Part shown: one piece after another, positions 7,751-14,500 of the stretch
Numbering within the stretch: the first letter of the stretch is position 1
Layout of the letters: every line of letters begins with the position of its first letter
DNA from: a virus
Length of the DNA: 21,554 bases
Direction: 5' to 3' (one strand)
IMG/VR virus record: IMGVR_UViG_3300025133_000692
Location: 1 to 21,554 of that record
Program-made: the position numbers and the translations under genes
The notes under the pieces: generated by a model
What the model was told of the DNA's origin: nothing
Databases searched by the model: none
Seen by the model: only the letters and a program-made list of their open reading frames with translations

Positions 7751-8418
7751 TGGGATTAATTGATTCATTAAAGAAAATAGCAAAGGTTGCAGCACCTATA
7801 GCGGGAGCGGGTATAGCAAGTTTACTTGTGCCCGGTTCTGGATTTTTAGCACCTGCATTAGGTGGTGGTATTGGTGCGTTGTTTGGCGGACAGAAACCCG
7901 GACAGGCATTACTCACTGGATTAATGGCGGGAGCAGGAGGAAAATTCTTAGGTGGTAGTAAACTAGGGGGTACACTAGGTAAATTTGCTGCACCTGTTGG
8001 AGCGGCAGCGGGGGCTGCGTTACCATCAATTGCTGTTGCAGAACAAAATGAATTAATGGAAAAAATGAGGAAAATGTATCCCAACGAAGATGAAGAAAAA
8101 TTACAGGAATTAGTTTTAAAGCAAATAGTAAAAGCACCTACTAATTATGAGGGATATGAAGATATGCAAGTTCAAAGTGAACTTATTCCTCTTATTAATA
8201 GAGCTAGTGGTGGTGGCGTAAAAGATTTACGTCAAGCAGGGGGAATGAGCTTAGGCCCCGGAACTGAAAAATCAGATAGTATACCTGCTATGTTGTCAGA
8301 TGGGGAATTTGTTATGACATCAAAGGCAGTAAGGGGAATTGGAAACGGAAGTAGAAAACTCGGAGCAAAAAGATTATATAATATGATGCACAAAGCCGAG
8401 AATAATGTATCAGTTTAA
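7750..8418 (+). CDS. Gly/Ala-rich internal virion protein with C-terminal SDGEFVM domain
   Basis: A 222-residue protein. Residues 1-100 are Gly/Ala-rich with long amphipathic or hydrophobic stretches (APIAGAGIASLLVPGSG, GGGIGALFGG, PVGAAAGAALP), typical of proteins that insert into membranes during DNA ejection. Residues 100-130 are charged and helical. The C-terminal 60 residues carry a recurrent phage motif: GTEKSDSIPAMLSDGEFVM, then KAVRGIGNGSRKLGA and a final LYNMM. I know this block from the ends of many phage tail or internal proteins, but its molecular job is not known to me. GGAG at 7738-7741 lies eight bases before the start. The gene overlaps the acetyltransferase gene by 14 bases. 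Confidence 0.8.
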   Translation: MGLIDSLKKIAKVAAPIAGAGIASLLVPGSGFLAPALGGGIGALFGGQKPGQALLTGLMAGAGGKFLGGSKLGGTLGKFAAPVGAAAGAALPSIAVAEQNELMEKMRKMYPNEDEEKLQELVLKQIVKAPTNYEGYEDMQVQSELIPLINRASGGGVKDLRQAGGMSLGPGTEKSDSIPAMLSDGEFVMTSKAVRGIGNGSRKLGAKRLYNMMHKAENNVSV

Positions 8419-8836
8419 GAGACCACGATATGATGAACTAGCAAATACTTTAAAGCTGTTAATGGCTTTTCGAGAGGAATTTGCAAATATTTATCCCGAA
8501 GCGGATATTGCTAAAGTAGCCATTACAATGGAAGAACATTTTAAGGATGGTTTCATTTGTAATGCTTACTTTAACAATAAAATAGTTGGGAGCGTGGGGG
8601 CGATGCCATCGGAGTGGTGGTTCAGCAACGACAAGTTTCTAGCGGAAACATGGTTTTATGTTTTACCCAAGCATCGAAACTTTAAAACGGCGAGAGGGCT
8701 TTTGAAGAAAATGAAAGAATACTCAAAAAACAAGCAACTAATGTTACAACTGCCAGTGAGTTCGGGAAAGGACTCACCCGCATTGTACGAGAGATTAGGA
8801 TTTAAACATATGGGAAATATTTGGAGGTATCAATAA
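8405..8836 (+). CDS. GNAT-family N-acetyltransferase
   Basis: A 143-residue protein with the GNAT layout. The N-terminal helix pair is followed by a beta strand (KIVGSVGAMPS), a motif-A-like stretch (FYVLPKHRNFKTARGLLKKM, residues about 88-107) and the C-terminal ALYERLGFKHMG signature, which is typical of the last strand-helix unit. The acetyl-CoA loop usually reads R..G.G/A, but here it is HRNFKTARG, so binding may be altered. GNAT genes embedded among virion genes are common in marine phages; the substrate is unknown and could be a virion or host protein. It overlaps both neighbours, so it is co-translated with structural proteins. Confidence 0.85.
   Translation: MYQFKRPRYDELANTLKLLMAFREEFANIYPEADIAKVAITMEEHFKDGFICNAYFNNKIVGSVGAMPSEWWFSNDKFLAETWFYVLPKHRNFKTARGLLKKMKEYSKNKQLMLQLPVSSGKDSPALYERLGFKHMGNIWRYQ
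8823..8827 (+). promoter_or_regulatory. Ribosome-binding site GGAGG deciding the start of the Gln-rich protein
   Basis: GGAGG lies eight bases before the ATG at 8836, which itself overlaps the acetyltransferase stop (TAATG). An in-frame TTG at 8821 sits upstream of this site and is less likely to be the start. Confidence 0.75.
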
Positions 8837-9888
8837 TGTGTTTCGGGTCACCAATGTATACAACAACTGAGAAGTCGGAGTTACCTCCCTTCTTAGAGCA
8901 GGCGTATAAAAAATTAGCACAACAGTCGGAGGCAGTCACAGACCCATCGGTAAAGTATGTTCCGTATGGTGGACAGCGTTTAGCCCCACTAACATTTGAA
9001 CAACAATATGCAAGACAGAGAGGAGTAGAACAAGCACAGGCTTATCAACCAGATTTAGCACAGGCTAGAGGTTTAACATCTCTCTCTATGCAACCTATTT
9101 CTCAATCAGATATTCAACAGTATGAAAATCCTTATTCCCAAATGGTTACGAAGAATGTCCTTGATGAAATGCGTAGACGTAGTGATATACAAGGTCAACA
9201 AACTTCTGATGCGGCTGTTCGTTCGGGTGCCTATGGTGGCTCACGACACGGCGTACAGGAATCAGAGAGAATGCGTAATCTAAGAGAACAGCAATCTCGA
9301 ACAGCGGCTGAAATGGGACAACAGAATTATCAGCAAGCCCTAGCGGCAGCCCAAGCACAGAAAGCTCAACAGCTATCGGGTGCGGGAGCGTATGGTAATA
9401 TTGCAGGACAGCAAATGTCATTAGGTCAGCAGGGTATTCAAGGATTAACACAAGCGGGTGCAATGGGACAACAGCAACAGCAAAAAGGAATGGATATTGC
9501 ATACCAAGACTTCTTGAAACAACAGCAGTTCCCTTACACGCAAGCGGCTACACTAGGTAATTTACTATCTGGCGTACCTGCGTCTCAAATGGGAACCGTT
9601 TACAGCCAACAACCCGGCCCAAGTCCGATGAGTCAAATGGGAGGAATGCTTGCTACTGGTATTGGTGCTTATGCGGCATTGAGTGATGAGAGACTGAAAG
9701 AGAATATTGAGTTGGTAGGTAAATCACCATCCAACGTAAACATTTATTCATTCAAGTATAAAGGCGAGGATGGCAAGTATGAGGGTGTTATGGCACAGGA
9801 AGTTCCTTGGGCTTCTATAATGGGCAATGACGGATACCTCATGGTTGACTACTCTAAACTGGATGTAGAATTTAGGAGACTAAATTAA
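8836..9888 (+). CDS. Gln/Ala-rich internal virion protein ending in a short S74-like chaperone/autoprotease domain
   Basis: A 350-residue protein beginning MCFGSPMYTT. Residues 85-240 are a long helical region rich in Gln and Ala, with YENPYSQMVTKNVLDEM, then RSGAYGGSRHGVQ. This pattern is seen in phage internal or ejection proteins with a conserved NPY and G.fGGSR core. Residues 265-280 are a hydrophobic turn. The last 68 residues start SDERLKENI and run through YSFKYKGEDGKYEGVMAQEV to DYSKL. This matches the intramolecular chaperone/peptidase S74 core, with Ser283 and Lys288 spaced five apart as in endosialidase tailspikes. Self-cleavage before Ser283 is therefore possible. The domain is shorter than classical S74 domains, and it sits on a protein that does not look like a fibre. 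The start choice follows the ribosome-binding site at 8823. Confidence 0.85.
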   Translation: MCFGSPMYTTTEKSELPPFLEQAYKKLAQQSEAVTDPSVKYVPYGGQRLAPLTFEQQYARQRGVEQAQAYQPDLAQARGLTSLSMQPISQSDIQQYENPYSQMVTKNVLDEMRRRSDIQGQQTSDAAVRSGAYGGSRHGVQESERMRNLREQQSRTAAEMGQQNYQQALAAAQAQKAQQLSGAGAYGNIAGQQMSLGQQGIQGLTQAGAMGQQQQQKGMDIAYQDFLKQQQFPYTQAATLGNLLSGVPASQMGTVYSQQPGPSPMSQMGGMLATGIGAYAALSDERLKENIELVGKSPSNVNIYSFKYKGEDGKYEGVMAQEVPWASIMGNDGYLMVDYSKLDVEFRRLN

Positions 9889-11561
9889 TGAAAAAAGCAA
9901 TTGGATTAACAGCAAACATATCAGACTTTAGACCAAACCTACCACAAACAAAACACCTTAACTACTTTATGGGAACTAACCCTATATACATGGCTAAGGG
10001 TGGTGATGTTAAGGCGGGTATACCAAATTATCCAGATGTCAATGTTACAAGGGGATTTCTCCCTGCGGCATTGGGATTTGATAATGGTGGAGAGGCTGAT
10101 TCATATTGGAGTAAATTATATAAAGCCGCAGTAAAAGTTGTTGCAGGATATCTAGGTAAAGATGAAAATGATGAAAAAGTTCAAGAAACAGCTAAAAAAT
10201 TTATTGGAACTGACCAAGGTAAAAAAATAGCTGAACAAATCATTCAATCTGAACAGGGTGCATCAGCAGGTGCATATGACTCTGGTTTCCCAATACCAGA
10301 AGAACAAAAAATAGCTTCTAAAGCCGATGAGGTATGGCCAACAACAGTTACACCAACAGAGACAGTTACAGAAATACCTAAAAATACTATTCCGGGTGGA
10401 TACTACGGTGCTCCACCTGCAACTAGTCAAACTACCCCCGGAATTGGCCCAAGATTAGAAACATCTCCGGGACTATCTACTGGTGCTCCAGTGAGAGCAA
10501 TAGCTCCAAAAGCTGATGAAGTTTGGCCACCTCAAAATGGAGGCATAACTGAAATTAAACCAGAATCAAAAAATCCATTAGACCTTAACGGCGATGGTGA
10601 AGTTAATATGGAGGATTTAGAGTATGCTAAAAATAATCCTCTTCTTAGTTGGGCAATTCCCGCACTTAAAAAAATATTAGGAATAGTAGAAGATTGGAAT
10701 CCAGATGAACCAGAAAAAGAAATAGAAAAAGATACAGAAAAAGAAATAGAAAAAGATACAGAAAAAGAAATAGAAAAAGATACAGAAAAAGAAATAGAAA
10801 AAGATGATGAAAAAATAATACCGAAAGATGGAATTACTGGATTACCAGAAATTTCTAAAGAACAAAGAGATAGAGATATAGAAGATGAGTGGACTGGCAT
10901 AGGCCCAGATGAACAAAAATTACTTAAACTATTAGCAGCAGAAAGAGCAAAAAACACTGGTCAACCAGATAGTGGAGGCATTACAGATAAAAAAGATGTC
11001 CCCGCTTGGGCACTACCAATGATGTCAGCAGGTTTTGCTATGATGGCATCCAAGAGTCCTAGCTTTATGCAAGCTCTAGGTGAGGGTGGACAGAAAGGTC
11101 TTGAAACTTTTACCGCACAAGAGACAGCTAAAGAAGAAAAACTTGATAAAGAAGCAGAAAGAGCATACAAAAAATCTATGGCTACTTACTATGAAGGCAG
11201 AGAACAAAAACCAGATATTAAGGTTATGACTGTAGATGGCAGGGGTGTTTATCATAGATGGGATGACGCAACACAGGATTATGTTTCATTAAATAGAATT
11301 GCAGTTCCAAGTGACGCTGATATAGAAAAAGAATTATCAGAAGGAGTTCACGCTCTTAGTTGGGCTACATACACTACAGAAAAAAAGCAAGAATTAATTA
11401 CAGAAAGAAGAAATAGATATCTTGGCATTGTACAATCTAATCTTTCAACCGTAGAAGAAAAGGGTGGTAGCATAATGGACAAAATAAAAAAACTTGAAGA
11501 AATAATTGAAAGTTGGAACCCAGATAAAAAAGACGGCGGAATAGTTTCACTAAGGAGATAG
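9888..11561 (+). CDS. Low-complexity virion-associated protein with dockerin-like calcium loop
   Basis: A 557-residue protein. The N-terminus contains MAKGGDVKAGIPNYP and RGFLPAALGFDNGGE, and the C-terminus ends KDGGIVSLRR; both are terminal signatures I associate with marine-phage internal proteins. The motif KADEVWP occurs twice (residues 145-151 and 208-214). A dockerin or EF-hand-type loop lies at residues 232-243, with D232, N234, D236, E238, N240 and D243 in calcium-ligand spacing. Residues 276-307 are four EKEIEKDT octads. Residues 360-400 form a conserved-looking helix (PAWALPMMSAGFAMMASKSP). The C-terminal 120 residues are coiled coil. AGGAG at 9874-9878 and a TAATG junction define the start. 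Likely a structural or ejected protein; no enzymatic site is seen. Confidence 0.82.
   Translation: MKKAIGLTANISDFRPNLPQTKHLNYFMGTNPIYMAKGGDVKAGIPNYPDVNVTRGFLPAALGFDNGGEADSYWSKLYKAAVKVVAGYLGKDENDEKVQETAKKFIGTDQGKKIAEQIIQSEQGASAGAYDSGFPIPEEQKIASKADEVWPTTVTPTETVTEIPKNTIPGGYYGAPPATSQTTPGIGPRLETSPGLSTGAPVRAIAPKADEVWPPQNGGITEIKPESKNPLDLNGDGEVNMEDLEYAKNNPLLSWAIPALKKILGIVEDWNPDEPEKEIEKDTEKEIEKDTEKEIEKDTEKEIEKDDEKIIPKDGITGLPEISKEQRDRDIEDEWTGIGPDEQKLLKLLAAERAKNTGQPDSGGITDKKDVPAWALPMMSAGFAMMASKSPSFMQALGEGGQKGLETFTAQETAKEEKLDKEAERAYKKSMATYYEGREQKPDIKVMTVDGRGVYHRWDDATQDYVSLNRIAVPSDADIEKELSEGVHALSWATYTTEKKQELITERRNRYLGIVQSNLSTVEEKGGSIMDKIKKLEEIIESWNPDKKDGGIVSLRR
10713..10808 (+). repeat. Four tandem 24-base repeats encoding EKEIEKDT
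   Basis: Four contiguous 24-base units begin at 10713, 10737, 10761 and 10785. The first three are identical and the fourth differs only at its last codon (GAT in place of ACA). Exact identity points to recent slippage or unequal exchange. The repeats add a rigid charged helix to the protein. Confidence 0.95.
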
Positions 11562-11562
11562 A

Positions 11563-14500
11563 ATGACACTTCTCGAAGAGATACGGGATTTAAATCCCTC
11601 TCTAGCATTAATTCCAGATGATGAGCTAATTGAAAATTTATTAGAGCAGTATCAAGGTGATTTAGACCCAGAGGTTTTCATGCGTTCTCTCACAGAAGAG
11701 AGACCAGTTGAATCTCCAGTTGTATCGCCTACAGAAATGCCTACAGCAGGCAAGAGACCATTCGGTGTGGGTGCAGACCCAGATGATATTGGATACGGTG
11801 AGGCTTTCGTTGGTGGAGTAAAATCCATGTGGGAGAGAACATGGGGGCCAAACATTACCTACCTTCGTGGTGGTATTGCGGGACTCATGGGTGATGAAGA
11901 GAGAGCGGCACAACTATACGAACAGGCGAGAGAACAAGACCAAGCTATATTAAGCAAGACAGGATACCTTTCATTTGAACAGGCAACCAAAGGCCCCGAT
12001 GCAGGCGTAGATACGTTTGTTAAGTGGGGATTACAGCAAGCAGGAATGTCTCTGCCATACACCCTTATGGGTGGCGTTGGTGGTATTGCAGGAAGAGTGG
12101 CACTGAAGGGTGCAATGGGAGCAGGTAAAGCAACATTCACTGGTTGGACATCTGCAATTGTCCCACAGTCAGCGTCATTCCTTTTAGCTAGACAGCATGA
12201 GCAAGTAGAGGCAGGAAATCTCGATGAGGTTAACGAGGGTGCGGCATTCGCATGGGCGTTACCATCCGCCATGCTAGAGGGTGCTCTATATCCAGTATTA
12301 GGAAAGTTATTTGGGCCAATTAGTCCAACGAATGCAATGAGAGCACTAGAGAGAGGTGTACTAGGTAGAGTTGCCAAGGGTAGTGCGATGGGGTCAGCCG
12401 TTGAAGCCTTAACAGAGGTTGGTCAACAGGCTATAGAGAGATATCAAGCGGGATTAGAACTTGATTCCGAGGATGCACTAAGAGAATACAAGGAAGCGGC
12501 GGCAGGAGCGGCTTTCGTTGGTGGATTATTTGGTGGTGTAACAACCACGGCAGGTGAGGCAGTAAGGGCAGTTCAACCAACTCCAAAGGTTGAAGAGGGA
12601 ATACAAAAAGAAGAAATCGCCAAACCAGAGGAAGTTGTCCAACCAGAAGACCAGAAGACAGCGGCACTAGACCAAGCTAAAGTTGAACAAGAGAAACCAC
12701 TTAACTTTGCTGTAGAGAAGCAAGGCGATAAGTTTGTTGTTAACAGACAAGAGTTAGATGAAGCGGGTAATATTGTAAGTAAATCACCCGTTGGCAGTGT
12801 CTTTAATACCGAAGAAGAAGCCAAAGCAAAGCAAGTAGAAATACAAGACCAAAAAAGTAAATTACCAGAGCAAACATTTTTTACTAAAGATGAAATCGTT
12901 AAGGAAAATCCCGCTCTAGGTAATATAATAAATGATTTAGAAGAGCAAGGGAACAAAATTGCTCCACACGTTAAACAAGTTTATTTTCAGAAAAATTTAG
13001 CCTTAGCGAAAGGCAATGCAGAGAATGTTGTAGCATCTGGGGGAACGGCAGGTTCCGTTGCCGATGGATGGTATGACAGGACATCCGACTACGCACACAT
13101 ATCACTCGTTGACCCATCAAAGGCGATGGAGACAACAGCCCACGAAAACTTTCACGCATTACAGAGAACATTAGATAGAGGATATCAAAGCGGTTTATTC
13201 AAGGAAGATGAACAAGCGGCATTAAATTCCTATTTCCCAGACAAACAAACTATAGAGAATATTCCACAGAGTGTTCAAAAGGGACTGGGCGAGGATGTCA
13301 TGGCTCGGTTACGGGAGAGACACGCCGACAGACCACTAGATAGTAGAGAGATGCAAGCCTACGCTTTTGGTGCCTACAGTGCATTAAAGGCACAAGGAAA
13401 GAGAATGGCGGCACCAAACCCCGTTATTCGTGCCTTCAAGAGATTATGGGATTTCATTAAGAGTGCGGGCAACGTATTCAAGAAGAATGAAGTTAACAGC
13501 GTTCAAGACTTGTTCGAGAAAGCTAGAACTGGTGAGATTGGAAAGAGACCTCTAGATGTCAAGGCAAGACCAAGAGAGGAAGTTGAAAAACTCAGACCGA
13601 AAGCATTAGTGGCGGCAGAGAAAGCGGCGGCTAAGGGTGTTGTTCCAAGCGAATTGGAATACAGTATTCTCGAAGATTTAGACAGGCAGTACGGCAAACA
13701 AATTTACAATATGGCTAGGCGTGTTGACAAGGAGGGAAAGCCATACACCAAACAAAAACTTATTGAGGTTCACGAGGCGAGACTTCCAAAAATTACGGAT
13801 GTAGAAAAGAAAAAAGAGAGAGATAAAAGAGTAAGAGCTATTGCCGATTTAGCATTTCTTGAAAAAGATTTAGAGGAATCTGGAGAGTATATAAAACTTT
13901 ATGATGAAGTAAGAGGAAGAGGAAAAACAATAGGAGTACCAGAGGAAGCAGGCGGTATAGAATACAAGATAGAAAATAAGGCAGAGAAAGCAATTTACGA
14001 TAAATACTTTAGAGAAGCAGCACCAGAGGATGTGGCACTAGAGTTTGCCGTAAGCACTCCTTTAAGGGAGAAACCACCAAAGATAGATTTTAAAACAGAT
14101 AAAAAAGTTAGAGAAATTGCTAAGTGGTTAGATAAAAAATCTAAGCGTGTTAAAGATTTTTCAAAAGAGCCTGTCTTGGATAAGATAGCTGATGATGCTA
14201 GTGAAGAAATTATCTGGAATATCAACAGAGTCAAAGGCACTGAAGAAACAGACGGCATTGGTTGGTACGATGCAGATATTACGAAGGCATTTGAAACTAC
14301 AGAAAAGGCAATACCAGAGTTAAAAGATGATATTGACACAAAAGTTTTACTAACAGCTTTAGCTGCTGTTACATCTTATGAAAAAAAAGCTGTAGAGAAT
14401 TGGCAAGTAGCTACACAAATTTTAAGAGACTACATAGATAATGGTAAGACCAGAATAATGACAACAAACCCAGACATTTGGGTTACCGAAACAATAAATA

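Noticed and set aside
8008-8024. Small GC hairpin (GCAGC/GCTGC) in the Gly-rich protein gene
   Set aside because: Five base pairs in an Ala/Gly-coding stretch are expected by chance and lie far from any gene start.
8821-8835. TTG start at 8821 for the Gln-rich protein
   Set aside because: It lies before the GGAGG site that serves ATG 8836, and the ATG start gives the familiar MCFGSP opening and a TAATG junction.
11859-12377. 172-residue Ala/Pro/Ser-rich reverse frame opposite the giant gene
   Set aside because: It mirrors the Gly/Ala-rich hydrophobic part of the giant protein and has no supporting signals.
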